A DNA stretch of 18,359 nt, taken from the NCBI GenBank assembly GCA_964372125.1, contig CAYJPL010000038.1, positions 1 to 18,359 of the forward strand. The letters run 5' to 3'. The notes under the pieces are model-generated. The model was given only the letters and a program-made list of their open reading frames with translations, did not search any database and was not told the origin of the DNA. Below are positions 1-7,640 of the stretch, one piece after another. A program made the translations under genes and the position numbers. This DNA is from Tannockella sp964372125 (GTDB lineage: Bacteria; Bacillota_I; Bacilli_A; Erysipelotrichales; Coprobacillaceae). Numbering within the stretch: position 1 is the stretch's first letter; each line of letters begins with the position of its first letter.

Positions 1-1100
1 ACATCAAGTTCAATTACTTCGGTAATATATACATTTTCATCATCTCTACTAAAATACTCATCATACTTAATTGGTAAAGCTTCTTTACTACGCACGTAAT
101 ATCTAGACTTAGTTATTGGATAAATTGTACTATGACAATTATAGTCATGATTCCATTTCTCTGCTTGATGAGTTTTGATAATATCAGCTACAACTGCAGA
201 AGCAGTAACATATCTTCCTGCACCTTTACCATAATAAATAACATTTTCTAAATAATCACTTGTGATTTCCACAACATTATATGCATCCATTACATTTGCA
301 ACTAAATCATCCATGTTCACAAGAGTGGCACATATATCGATACCTATACCATCTTTTACTTTTTTTGCTTGCGCTATTAGTTTAAAACGATAACCTAATT
401 CTCTAGCAAAATCCATATCTGCTTTTGTAATATCACGTATACCTGTAGGCTTAATCTTACTAAAGTCAATAAATGTTTTAAATCCATTCATTGCTAGAAT
501 CGCAATTTTACTAGCAGCATCAATTCCATCAAGGTCTAATGCAGGGTTTGCTTCTACATATCCTAACCCTTCAGCGATAGCAAGTGCATCGTTGAAATCT
601 AGGTTTTCTTTTTCCATTAAAGTTAAAATAAAATTTGTTGTACCATTTAAGATACCGATAATTTCTTTTGTGTTGTTTGCGACTAAACTCTCTTTTTGGC
701 TTGCCATTACTGGAATTCCACCACCTACTGAAGCCTCGTAAAATAAATGTACATCATGCTCTCTTGCAAGATCAAATAGTTCTTCACCATAATATGATAA
801 TAACGCCTTATTTGCAGTTACAACATGTTTTTTGTTTTTTATTGCTGCTTCGATAATTGTACGAGCAACAGTAGTGCCCCCAATTAACTCAACAATAACA
901 TCTATACTAGAATCATTAATTACTTCATTATAATCTTTAGTATATTTAACACCATCAGGTAATTCAATTTCATCAAGACCACAACCATATGTAATTTCAA
1001 TAGATTGTCCGATTTCTTTTTCTAAACGTTTTTTTTCATTTGTTAGAATTTCAATAACACCATAGCCTACAGTTCCTAGACCTATAACACCAATTTTCAT
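1..1100 (-). CDS. hom: Homoserine dehydrogenase, 3' end beyond window
   Basis: Reduces aspartate semialdehyde to homoserine with NAD(P)H, the branch point toward threonine and methionine, in the cytoplasm. About 366 N-terminal residues are visible; the C-terminus lies beyond the left edge. The protein opens MKIGVIGLGTVGYGV, the Rossmann GxGxxG nucleotide-binding loop, followed by VELIGGTTVA, VVTANKALL, NGTTNFIL (substrate domain) and ANPALDLDGIDAASK, all typical of the family. The start is fixed by a GGGGG ribosome site 5-9 nt upstream of the ATG. After SRYYVR, where a C-terminal ACT domain normally begins with a DxPGVL-like loop, the sequence instead reads SKEALPIKYDEYF, so the ACT region looks divergent or reduced. 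The gene has its own promoter and shares a palindrome with the thrC promoter, so it is probably co-regulated with thrCB although transcribed separately. Confidence 0.95.
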   Translation of the reverse strand, partial: MKIGVIGLGTVGYGVIEILTNEKKRLEKEIGQSIEITYGCGLDEIELPDGVKYTKDYNEVINDSSIDVIVELIGGTTVARTIIEAAIKNKKHVVTANKALLSYYGEELFDLAREHDVHLFYEASVGGGIPVMASQKESLVANNTKEIIGILNGTTNFILTLMEKENLDFNDALAIAEGLGYVEANPALDLDGIDAASKIAILAMNGFKTFIDFSKIKPTGIRDITKADMDFARELGYRFKLIAQAKKVKDGIGIDICATLVNMDDLVANVMDAYNVVEITSDYLENVIYYGKGAGRYVTASAVVADIIKTHQAEKWNHDYNCHSTIYPITKSRYYVRSKEALPIKYDEYFSRDDENVYITEVIELD

Positions 1101-1125
1101 AAACTACCCCCAATTTATTGCATTC

Positions 1126-1152
1126 ATAAGATGTAAAATAAAAACATCTTAT
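1126..1152 (-). promoter_or_regulatory. Inverted repeat at predicted 5' end of hom mRNA
   Basis: ATAAGATGT (1126-1134) and ACATCTTAT (1144-1152) are perfect 9-bp arms around a 9-nt AT-only spacer. With the predicted start of transcription near 1157, the hairpin would form in the first nucleotides of the hom mRNA, about 15 nt before the ribosome site. No run of U follows it, so it is not an intrinsic terminator. It could stabilise the 5' end or serve as a second operator; which one is inference. Confidence 0.5.
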
Positions 1153-1163
1153 CGATTTATGAA

Positions 1164-1192
1164 ATATTACCATTATTGTATACAATAGTCAA
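1164..1192 (-). promoter_or_regulatory. hom promoter
   Basis: Read on the minus strand: -35 TTGACT (1192-1187), 17-bp spacer, -10 TAATAT (1169-1164). It is the only good match between the upstream MATE terminator and hom. The spacer contains the 12-bp palindrome ATTGTATACAAT. Confidence 0.75.
1175..1186. promoter_or_regulatory. Candidate thr operator, hom copy
   Basis: Perfect palindrome ATTGTATACAAT between the -35 and -10 of the hom promoter. The same 12 bases occur in the thrC promoter at 2773-2784. Two exact copies at the two promoters of one pathway point to a shared DNA-binding regulator; the regulator is not encoded in this window. Confidence 0.6.
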
Positions 1193-1245
1193 TAATGCGA
1201 TGTTAGAATTTGTAATAAAAGATAAAAATTGTAAAAAATATAGGA

Positions 1246-1274
1246 AAAATAAAAAAATGGATATAAAATCCATT
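1246..1274 (-). terminator. Terminator of the first MATE gene
   Basis: On the minus strand AATGGAT, a 5-nt loop and ATCCATT form a perfect 7-bp stem that overlaps the MATE stop codon and is followed by TTTTTATTTTT. It insulates the MATE gene from the hom promoter just downstream. Confidence 0.85.
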
Positions 1275-2598
1275 AATTAATAGGTAGTTTTTTATATAAA
1301 ATAATACCTATAATACTTCCTATAATTTCACCTAGTAAATAACCAAACCACACTGCATGCACACCTAGAGAGGGCGCGAAAATATATGCAAATGGAAGAG
1401 TTATAAGAAGTTGACGAAGCAATGTAACATATAATGAGTAGTCCCCACGTCCAAATGACTCAAATATTCCAGTAGAAATATACCCTACAGTGGATAGTAA
1501 AATTGCTACAGAAAGGATTCTTAGAGCGTCTTGCCCAATGCTTAACATCTGATTGCTAGCATTAAATAATGATAGAATCTCACTAGGGAACAAGAAAAAG
1601 AATAATGATCCAGTAAACAAAATAAGACTAACGCTTATAAATCCAAGACGGATAACGTGGTGCACACGTTCAAGTTTTTTGGCACCAAAATTATATCCTA
1701 TTAGTGGACGCATTCCTTGAATGACTCCACTAGCTGGCATATATATAAATGATTGTATTTTGTAATATACTCCATAAAAGGCAACTGCACTAGTAGAAAA
1801 GCTTGCAAGTAAGCTATTTAACATAGATACAACCACTGAAGGAATCGCAAGTACCAAACCACTTGGAATTGCAATTGCATATAATTGCCTTACAGTAGAC
1901 ATTGATAGTTTAAAAGATATTTTTGGTGCTAGAACAGTTGATTTCTTCTTAAAAATATAAAATGCAAGTATACCAGCCACAAGTTGTCCAATGATGGTTG
2001 CCATAGCAGCACCCATAACACCAAATTCTAAATATCCATTTATCCCAAATATTAAGATTGGATCAAGTATGATATTTGTAAGAGCACCAGCTAATAATAA
2101 ATACATTGGTGTCATCATATCGCCAGTAGCTTGAAACAGTTTTTCAATTGATATATGAAAAATCTGTCCAAATGCAAATGTAGTAACAATACCTCCATAA
2201 GTAATAGCGTAATCAAGAATTGTTGGATCATTAGTAAAGTATGAAAAATAGATAGGTGTAATAAATATTCCAACAAGTATAAATATAGCTGAATGAATAA
2301 GTGATAATGTTAAACCATGACTTACATATTTGTTTGCAAGTTTATAATCTTTTTGTCCTAAAGCACGTGAAATTAAAGCATTCAAAGCAATTCCAATTCC
2401 GACTGCAAAAGCAAGGGTTAAACTCTGTAACGGGAATGCAAGTGATAATGCAGCAAGAGCCTCTTCTCCTAAGCGGGCTACGAATATACTGTCGATTACA
2501 TTGTATAAAGATTGTATTAACATAGAGACCATTGGCGGGATTGCCATAGTCCATAATAGTTTTTTTATAGGTTTTGTTCCCATTTGATTTTCTGGCAT
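1273..2598 (-). CDS. MATE family efflux transporter (MepA-like)
   Basis: An inner-membrane cation-coupled exporter of the MATE family, usually moving drugs, dyes or metabolites outward. The 441-residue length is normal and about 12 hydrophobic segments are spread over two homologous halves. Family features include the N-terminal WTMAIPPMVSMLIQSLYNVIDSIFVAR region, with the P-x-x-x-x-x-L-x-x-x-Y-N-x-V-D pattern, and GDMMTPMYLLL and LDPILIFG in the first half; the second half repeats the layout with IPSGLVL and GMRPLIGYNFGA. The start ATG at 2598 has AGGAGA 6 nt upstream. The gene diverges from thrC, has its own promoter and a long leader hairpin, and is followed by its own terminator, so it is monocistronic. 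The substrate cannot be told from sequence. A position beside the thr genes could mean amino-acid or drug export, but that is only a guess. Confidence 0.93.
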   Translation of the reverse strand: MPENQMGTKPIKKLLWTMAIPPMVSMLIQSLYNVIDSIFVARLGEEALAALSLAFPLQSLTLAFAVGIGIALNALISRALGQKDYKLANKYVSHGLTLSLIHSAIFILVGIFITPIYFSYFTNDPTILDYAITYGGIVTTFAFGQIFHISIEKLFQATGDMMTPMYLLLAGALTNIILDPILIFGINGYLEFGVMGAAMATIIGQLVAGILAFYIFKKKSTVLAPKISFKLSMSTVRQLYAIAIPSGLVLAIPSVVVSMLNSLLASFSTSAVAFYGVYYKIQSFIYMPASGVIQGMRPLIGYNFGAKKLERVHHVIRLGFISVSLILFTGSLFFFLFPSEILSLFNASNQMLSIGQDALRILSVAILLSTVGYISTGIFESFGRGDYSLYVTLLRQLLITLPFAYIFAPSLGVHAVWFGYLLGEIIGSIIGIILYKKLPIN

Positions 2599-2621
2599 AT
2601 ATTTTCTCCTTCAAATAAAAT

Positions 2622-2669
2622 GAGGCCATACCCTTTGTTTGATTCAGAAACAAAGAAAAGTATAGCCTC
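2622..2669 (-). promoter_or_regulatory. Long leader hairpin, possible attenuator of the MATE gene
   Basis: Outer arms 2622-2631 and 2660-2669 pair over 10 positions with one mismatch. After a small internal loop, CTTTGTTT (2633-2640) and AAACAAAG (2648-2655) form an 8-bp inner stem around a 7-nt loop. The predicted transcript start (about 2675) lies just before it. On the minus strand it is followed by ATTTTATTT and then by the ribosome site, so it could terminate early or mask translation. I do not recognise a known riboswitch class in it. Confidence 0.55.
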
Positions 2670-2681
2670 GTAAGCAAATTA

Positions 2682-2710
2682 AGAATACACAAAAAACTAT
2701 AAATAGTCAA
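2682..2710 (-). promoter_or_regulatory. Promoter of the first MATE gene
   Basis: On the minus strand: -35 TTGACT (2710-2705), exactly 17 bp, -10 TATTCT (2687-2682). It is divergent from the thrC promoter, with 45 bp between the two -35 boxes. Confidence 0.7.
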
Positions 2711-2755
2711 TATAATTTTGAAATTATGTTACAATATATCATGTAAATACACTTA

Positions 2756-2784
2756 TTGACAGATGACAATAAATTGTATACAAT
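2756..2784 (+). promoter_or_regulatory. thrCB promoter
   Basis: -35 TTGACA (2756-2761), 17-bp spacer, -10 TACAAT (2779-2784). The leader before the thrC ribosome site is only about 20 nt, too short for an attenuator, so control is more likely by an operator overlapping the -10. Confidence 0.8.
2773..2784. promoter_or_regulatory. Candidate thr operator, thrC copy
   Basis: Perfect palindrome ATTGTATACAAT overlapping the -10 of the thrC promoter, identical to 1175-1186 in the hom promoter. An extra half site ACAAT at 2766-2770 precedes it, giving ACAAT-aa-ATTGT-at-ACAAT, three half sites with centres 7 bp apart. Position over the -10 suggests repression. Confidence 0.6.
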
Positions 2785-2813
2785 GTTAAAAAATTACATC
2801 AGGGGGATTCTAT

Positions 2814-4298
2814 ATGGAAAAAAAATATGTAAGTACACGTAACAATCAAAAACCGTTACAATTTTACGATGCAATCGTACAAGGTATTGGCGATGATGGG
2901 GGACTATTAGTGCCGAATTTTGAATTTCAAAAACTAGATTTATGCGAACTAAGTTCATATGATTATGTTACATTAGCTACAAAAGTATTAAGTACATTCG
3001 TAGATGAAAGTGGATACCAAAAAATAAATGAAGCGTGTAGTCAAGCATATGGAAAAGATTTATTTATCGATGGGGTAGTACCAGTGGTTGCAGTTGATAA
3101 TCATTTTATTGCAGAGCTTTTTCATGGAAAAACTGCTGCTTTTAAAGATATGGCATTATCTCTTTTACCACATTTAATGACACTTTCGTTAGAAGAATTA
3201 AAGGTTGATAAAGAAGTGATGATTCTTGCTGCTACTTCTGGTGATACCGGAAAAGCGGCATTAGAAGGATTCTGTGATGTAAAAGGAACATCAATTAAAG
3301 TATTTTACCCACTTGATGGCGTATCAAAAATTCAACAACAACAAATGGTTAGTCAAGTTGGTAATAACGTTGAGGTAATTGGTATACATGGTAACTTTGA
3401 TGATGCTCAAAATGCAGTAAAAGTTGCTTTTACAAGTGAAATGTTACAAGAAGCATGCAAAAATAATAATGTTTTTCTATCATCTGCAAATTCAATTAAT
3501 ATCGGTAGACTACTTCCACAAATTGTATACTACTTCCATAGTTATTTACAATTAGTAAAGACACAAGAAATAAAAATGAACGATGAAATTAATTTTTGTA
3601 TTCCTAGTGGGAATTTCGGTAATGCATTAGCTGGATATTTTGCAAAAAGAATGGGATTGCCAGTAAAGAAATTCATTTGTGCATCAAATAAAAATAATAT
3701 TCTAACTGACTTTTTTACAACAGGAAAATACGATACAAATCGTGAATTCTATAAAACAAATGCACCAGCGATGGATATACTTGTTTCAAGTAATCTTGAA
3801 AGACTTGTATGGTTTATGGAAGATGGAAATGGAGCAGTGGTTGAAGAATATATGAATACTTTAAAAGAAACAGGAGTCTATAGTGTAAGTGACGAAACTT
3901 TCAAGAAAATCCAAAATCAATTTGTAGCTGGTATGTTGACTGAACAAGAAGTATTACAAACAATCAAAGATTGCTATGAAAAAACGGGATATGTTTTAGA
4001 TACCCATACAGCCATTGGATATGGTGTATTAGAAAGATACCAAGAACGCACTGGTGATAAAACAAAAACAGTATTATTATCAACAGCTTCACCATATAAA
4101 TTCCCGGAATCAGTTTATCAAGCTATTAGTAATACAGAATTAGATGTGTATCGTGCAATAGAACGATTAGAATCAGAAACAAAAGTTCCTGTACCAACAC
4201 CACTTGTTGGAATTAAAGAACGAAAAGTTCTACATACATTAGCGGTTGATAAAACAGAAATCATTTCATTTATAAAAGATCGTATTGAAAACAAATAA
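2814..4298 (+). CDS. thrC: Threonine synthase
   Basis: Converts O-phosphohomoserine and water to threonine and phosphate, using pyridoxal phosphate, as the last step of threonine synthesis. The 494-residue length fits the longer (fungal and proteobacterial-like) threonine synthase type. The N-terminus YVSTRNNQKPLQFYDAIVQG and GDDGGLLVP are typical of that type. The cofactor lysine is Lys111 in FHGKTAAFKDMAL; LAATSGDTGKAALEGF, SSANSINIGRLLPQ and FCIPSGNFGNALAGYF are the expected phosphate- and substrate-binding segments. The AGGGGG ribosome site at 2801-2806 sets the start at 2814. It is the first gene of the operon; its stop codon TAA runs directly into the AAGGAG site of thrB, so translation of the two is likely coupled. 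Confidence 0.97.
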   Translation: MEKKYVSTRNNQKPLQFYDAIVQGIGDDGGLLVPNFEFQKLDLCELSSYDYVTLATKVLSTFVDESGYQKINEACSQAYGKDLFIDGVVPVVAVDNHFIAELFHGKTAAFKDMALSLLPHLMTLSLEELKVDKEVMILAATSGDTGKAALEGFCDVKGTSIKVFYPLDGVSKIQQQQMVSQVGNNVEVIGIHGNFDDAQNAVKVAFTSEMLQEACKNNNVFLSSANSINIGRLLPQIVYYFHSYLQLVKTQEIKMNDEINFCIPSGNFGNALAGYFAKRMGLPVKKFICASNKNNILTDFFTTGKYDTNREFYKTNAPAMDILVSSNLERLVWFMEDGNGAVVEEYMNTLKETGVYSVSDETFKKIQNQFVAGMLTEQEVLQTIKDCYEKTGYVLDTHTAIGYGVLERYQERTGDKTKTVLLSTASPYKFPESVYQAISNTELDVYRAIERLESETKVPVPTPLVGIKERKVLHTLAVDKTEIISFIKDRIENK

Positions 4299-4309
4299 GG
4301 AGCATACAA

Positions 4310-5203
4310 ATGAAAGTTAGAGTAAAAGTACCTGCCACAAGTGCTAATTTAGGACCAGGTTTTGATGTTGCTGGATTGGCAGTCACAATGTATAACACCT
4401 TTACTTTTGAATTGTTAGAAGATGGTTTAGAAATAACAGGTTGCCCACCACAATTTTGTAACGAAGAAAATCTAACGTATCAATCTTTTGTAAGAGGTGC
4501 AAAAAATTGTGGACTAGATTTTAAAGGGTTAAAAATAGAGTGTGGTGGTGATGTTCCATACACAAGAGGACTTGGAAGTAGTTCCACGTGCATAGTCGCG
4601 GGAATTGTGGGCGCTTATGCGTTTAAACAAGATGCAAATAATCGTCAAGCAATACTTGAACTTGCAACAAAAATAGAAGGACATCCAGACAATGTTGCTC
4701 CAGCAATATTTGGTGGACTTACTGTATCAGTAATGCACCAAGAAGCAGTTGTGACACTAAATGTGCCTGTAAAAAAAGAATATCGTTTTGTTGCATTTAT
4801 TCCACCATTTACCTTATCAACAGAGCAGTCGAGATCAGTTTTACCTAAAACAGTGACTCGTCAAGAAGCAATCGCAAATGTTTCATACTTATCAATGTTA
4901 GTTGCCTCTTTAATAAATGGATTTGACGAAGGGTTAAAAATTGGGTTTAATGATACGCTACATCAACCATATCGTGGTAAACTAATCGCTGGATATGATG
5001 AGATAGTAAAAATTCTTAAAGCAGATTCAAAAGTACTAGGATGTTATTTATCAGGTGCCGGACCAACAATTATGGCACTAATAGCTAGTGATGATGAAAT
5101 GGGTGTTGTGCGTATGAAAGAAAATCTTGGAAATCTTATTGCTGATTGGACTGTACAAAAACTAGAAATGGATATGCGTGGTTATACATACGACTACGAA
5201 TAG
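4310..5203 (+). CDS. thrB: Homoserine kinase
   Basis: Phosphorylates homoserine with ATP to give O-phosphohomoserine, the substrate of the ThrC protein encoded just upstream. It is a cytoplasmic GHMP-family kinase of 297 residues, the usual size. Motif 1, PATSANLGPGFDVAGLA, is at residues 8-24; the glycine-rich phosphate loop RGLGSSS is at 86-92; EGHPDNVAPAIFGG is at 123-136; the third GHMP motif LSGAGPT is at 247-253. It starts 11 nt after thrC and its ribosome site is the TAAGGAG that overlaps the thrC stop. Gene order thrC-thrB with hom elsewhere on the opposite strand differs from the common hom-thrC-thrB operon of Bacillus. Confidence 0.97.
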   Translation: MKVRVKVPATSANLGPGFDVAGLAVTMYNTFTFELLEDGLEITGCPPQFCNEENLTYQSFVRGAKNCGLDFKGLKIECGGDVPYTRGLGSSSTCIVAGIVGAYAFKQDANNRQAILELATKIEGHPDNVAPAIFGGLTVSVMHQEAVVTLNVPVKKEYRFVAFIPPFTLSTEQSRSVLPKTVTRQEAIANVSYLSMLVASLINGFDEGLKIGFNDTLHQPYRGKLIAGYDEIVKILKADSKVLGCYLSGAGPTIMALIASDDEMGVVRMKENLGNLIADWTVQKLEMDMRGYTYDYE

Positions 5204-5236
5204 ATTAAATAATAATTTTTACAAGGAGATGGGTGT

Positions 5237-5773
5237 ATGAAAAAAGTGTTAGTAGTAGTTGATTACCAAAATGATTTTGTCGATGGAAGTCTAGCCACTG
5301 TAGGTGGAAAAGAAGTGTATAATGGAGTTTTGTCTTTAGTAAAAGAGTTTCTAGATGCAAAGAATACTATTATTGCAACACTAGATACCCATGATGATTC
5401 ATACTTAAGCACACAAGAAGGAAAAAAACTACCAATCAAACATTGTATTAAAGGCACTGTCGGACATGAACTATATGGTGATCTAAAAAAACTTCAAAAT
5501 GATATGATATGTCTTGAAAAAACTACATTTGGTTCATTAGACCTTGCAAGTATTTTAAAAGGCATGAAAGCAACAGATATTTATTTTTGTGGTTTGGTAA
5601 CTGACATCTGTATTATCAGTAACGTGGTTATCGCAAAAACAGCATGTCCAGATGCAAAAGTAACAGTTTACCAAAATCTAACAGAAGGACTAAATATACA
5701 AAAAAAGCAATCTGCATTTGATGTCATGGAATCGTTACAAGTGAATGTAGAAAGCTATAAATATGAATATTAA
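5237..5773 (+). CDS. Isochorismatase-family cysteine hydrolase, nicotinamidase-like
   Basis: The fold and residues are those of the isochorismatase/nicotinamidase superfamily. The catalytic triad is visible: Asp9 in VVDYQNDF, Lys95 in LEKTTFGS, Cys125 in GLVTDICIISN. Metal-binding residues of nicotinamidases match Asp50 and His52 in TLDTHDD and His69 in PIKHC. At 178 residues it is a full, compact member. The most likely activity is conversion of nicotinamide to nicotinate and ammonia in NAD salvage (pncA), but related amidases share the triad, so the substrate is not certain. It lies 33 nt after thrB with no terminator between, and the operon terminator follows it, so it is probably co-transcribed with thrCB. 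A link with threonine metabolism is not established. Confidence 0.85.
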   Translation: MKKVLVVVDYQNDFVDGSLATVGGKEVYNGVLSLVKEFLDAKNTIIATLDTHDDSYLSTQEGKKLPIKHCIKGTVGHELYGDLKKLQNDMICLEKTTFGSLDLASILKGMKATDIYFCGLVTDICIISNVVIAKTACPDAKVTVYQNLTEGLNIQKKQSAFDVMESLQVNVESYKYEY

Positions 5774-5788
5774 ACATATAATATCTAG

Positions 5789-5823
5789 AAAGTAACCATT
5801 GCATATCTGCTGGTTACTTTTTA
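5789..5823 (+). terminator. Terminator of the thrCB-hydrolase operon
   Basis: AAAGTAACCA (5789-5798) and TGGTTACTTT (5811-5820) form a perfect 10-bp stem with a 12-nt loop, ending in a run of five T. Confidence 0.88.
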
Positions 5824-5900
5824 AAATTGTACAATAAATAACATGATTTTAGTGGTCAATTTAAAGGTTAAAAAAAATAATAAAAGTGTCCTAAAAACTA

Positions 5901-5929
5901 TTGACTATGCAAGTGCACCATGTTATTAT
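5901..5929 (+). promoter_or_regulatory. Promoter of the tRNA cluster
   Basis: -35 TTGACT (5901-5906), 17-bp spacer, -10 TATTAT (5924-5929), 19 nt before the first tRNA. It is a near-consensus promoter, as expected for stable RNA. The 5824-5900 stretch upstream holds nothing else I can support. Confidence 0.75.
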
Positions 5930-5948
5930 GTTAGGGCAGTAAATTAAT

Positions 5949-6025
<77 letters not shown>

Positions 6026-6050
6026 TTAATTTATTGATACATTTATTTAT

Positions 6051-6127
<77 letters not shown>

Positions 6128-6143
6128 TAAATAAAATAAATTT

Positions 6144-6219
6144 GGGGCCATAGCTCAGCTGGGAGAGCACCTGCCTTGCACGCAGGGGGTCAGCGGTTCG
6201 ATCCCGCTTGGCTCCACCA
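6144..6219 (+). tRNA. tRNA-Ala (UGC)
   Basis: Cloverleaf of 76 nt with acceptor GGGGCCA/TGGCTCC (one G-U pair), anticodon stem CCTGC/GCAGG, anticodon TGC at 6177-6179, T-arm GGTTCGATCCC and encoded CCA. Ile and Ala tRNAs are often in the 16S-23S spacer; here they form a separate unit with no rRNA in view. Confidence 0.97.
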
Positions 6220-6231
6220 TAATTTAGAAAT

Positions 6232-6252
6232 AACACCGGAAGGTGTTTTTTA
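6232..6252 (+). terminator. Terminator of the tRNA cluster
   Basis: AACACC-GGAA-GGTGTT, a 6-bp stem closed by a GNRA tetraloop, followed by TTT and TATT. It is short but compact and lies 12 nt after the last tRNA. A TATAAT at 6256-6261 just beyond it could be the -10 of the following MATE gene, although I see no good -35. Confidence 0.78.
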
Positions 6253-6279
6253 TTATATAATCGAGTTAGGGGGAATTAT

Positions 6280-7632
6280 ATGAAAAAATTTATAGGGGAT
6301 AAAGCATTTTATAAAGAAACAATTAGTATCGCACTGCCAATAATGGTACAACAGTTTATTACATCATTTGTCAATTTGATTGATAATATTATGATTGGTA
6401 GTATTGGTGGAATTGCACTAACAGCGGTAACGGTTTCTAATAGATTTTATTTGATATTTAATTCAACACTATTTGGTGCATGTGGAGCTGCTGGTATTTA
6501 TATAGCCCAGTACTTTGGTGCAAAGGAAAAAAAGAGATGCCAGGAGGTATTTAACTTATCACTGCTCGTTGTTTTATTACTAGGTGGTATATTTACGCTC
6601 GTGCTTTTTATCATGCCAGAAAGTATTGTGAGGCTTTTTTCTAATACTCCTGAAATCGTAGAAGAAAGTATGAATTATATTCAGTACGCTAGGTATACGT
6701 ATTTTCCTTATGGGATATCATTTGCATGTATCCTAGCATTACGTTCGGTTGGAATTAATACAGTTCAATTGAAGGTTGGGAGTTTAGCAGTTTTAATAAA
6801 TACAGTTTTAAATTACTGCTTGATTTTTGGTAATTTTGGTTTTCCAGAAATGGGAATTCAAGGTGCTGCAATTGCAACTGTAGTTGCAAGGGTTGTTGAA
6901 GCAATAGTCTACTTAGTAATTATATATAGAAAACGTCATTTCTTCTCGCTGGATCTAAAAGGAATTATTAAACCTAATATTGATTTAGTTGTATCAATGG
7001 CAAGAAAAGGGTTACCACTTACAATAAATGAAATATTATTTTCACTTGGACTGGCGATGGTATTTAAGTCATATATGCGAAGTGATGAATATTTAGTTGC
7101 CGCAATTGCGGTTGTTGATACGGTCACTAATATTATGTTTATCATTTTTGCAGGACTTTCATCAGCAGTATCCATTATGGTTGGTAAAAGGCTTGGGGCA
7201 GGAATGCTAGATGATGCAAAAGACAATGCAAGTAAATTAATATTTTTTGGCTTGTGTGTAGCCATAGTATTTGGTACAATATGTGCAATAGCTGCGGCAT
7301 ATATTCCGATGTTTTACAATGTGGATGCAGAAATACGTCAAACAATTACAATATTATTACGTGTAAAATCTTTTATGATTATATTCTACGTTGTTAATGT
7401 TTGTGTGTTCTTTGTGCTCCGTGCAGGTGGAGATACTGTTTCAACATTACTATTGGATGCTGGTTTTTTATGGCTAGGAGCTGTTTTGGTATCTACAGTT
7501 TTATCGATATATACGACATTACCATTAGTAATGCTGTATATAATTGTAGAAAGTTTGGATATTATAAAATTATTTGTGGCAGTGCATTTCTTTAAAAAAG
7601 GAAAATGGATTAAAAATATTACAGTAGGATAG
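6280..7632 (+). CDS. MATE family efflux transporter (second)
   Basis: A second MATE-type multidrug/metabolite exporter of 450 residues with about 12 membrane segments. The N-terminal pattern ETISIALPIMVQQFITSFVNLIDNIMIG, GACGAAGIYIAQYFGA and the first-half repeat GFPEMGIQGAAIATVVARVVE are classic; RAGGDTVSTLLLD matches the second half. AGGGGG 7 nt upstream sets the start. It is not closely similar to the first MATE gene by eye (different N-terminus and loops), so the two are separate lineages rather than a local duplication. Only 8 nt separate it from the EIIC-like gene that follows, whose ribosome site lies at the MATE stop, so the two are co-translated. A shared substrate is possible but unproven. 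Confidence 0.93.
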   Translation: MKKFIGDKAFYKETISIALPIMVQQFITSFVNLIDNIMIGSIGGIALTAVTVSNRFYLIFNSTLFGACGAAGIYIAQYFGAKEKKRCQEVFNLSLLVVLLLGGIFTLVLFIMPESIVRLFSNTPEIVEESMNYIQYARYTYFPYGISFACILALRSVGINTVQLKVGSLAVLINTVLNYCLIFGNFGFPEMGIQGAAIATVVARVVEAIVYLVIIYRKRHFFSLDLKGIIKPNIDLVVSMARKGLPLTINEILFSLGLAMVFKSYMRSDEYLVAAIAVVDTVTNIMFIIFAGLSSAVSIMVGKRLGAGMLDDAKDNASKLIFFGLCVAIVFGTICAIAAAYIPMFYNVDAEIRQTITILLRVKSFMIIFYVVNVCVFFVLRAGGDTVSTLLLDAGFLWLGAVLVSTVLSIYTTLPLVMLYIIVESLDIIKLFVAVHFFKKGKWIKNITVG

Positions 7633-7640
7633 GGGAAATT

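Noticed and set aside
2342..2710. A 122-codon open frame on the minus strand that could serve as a leader peptide of the MATE gene
   Set aside because: Its ATG lies in the -35 box, upstream of the predicted transcript start, and its next ATG has a ribosome site only 1 nt away. It overlaps the MATE gene in another frame.
5826..5835. ATTGTACAAT, similar to the thr palindrome
   Set aside because: It lacks the central TA of the operator and sits 66 bp before the tRNA -35, just after a terminator. Probably chance in AT-rich DNA.
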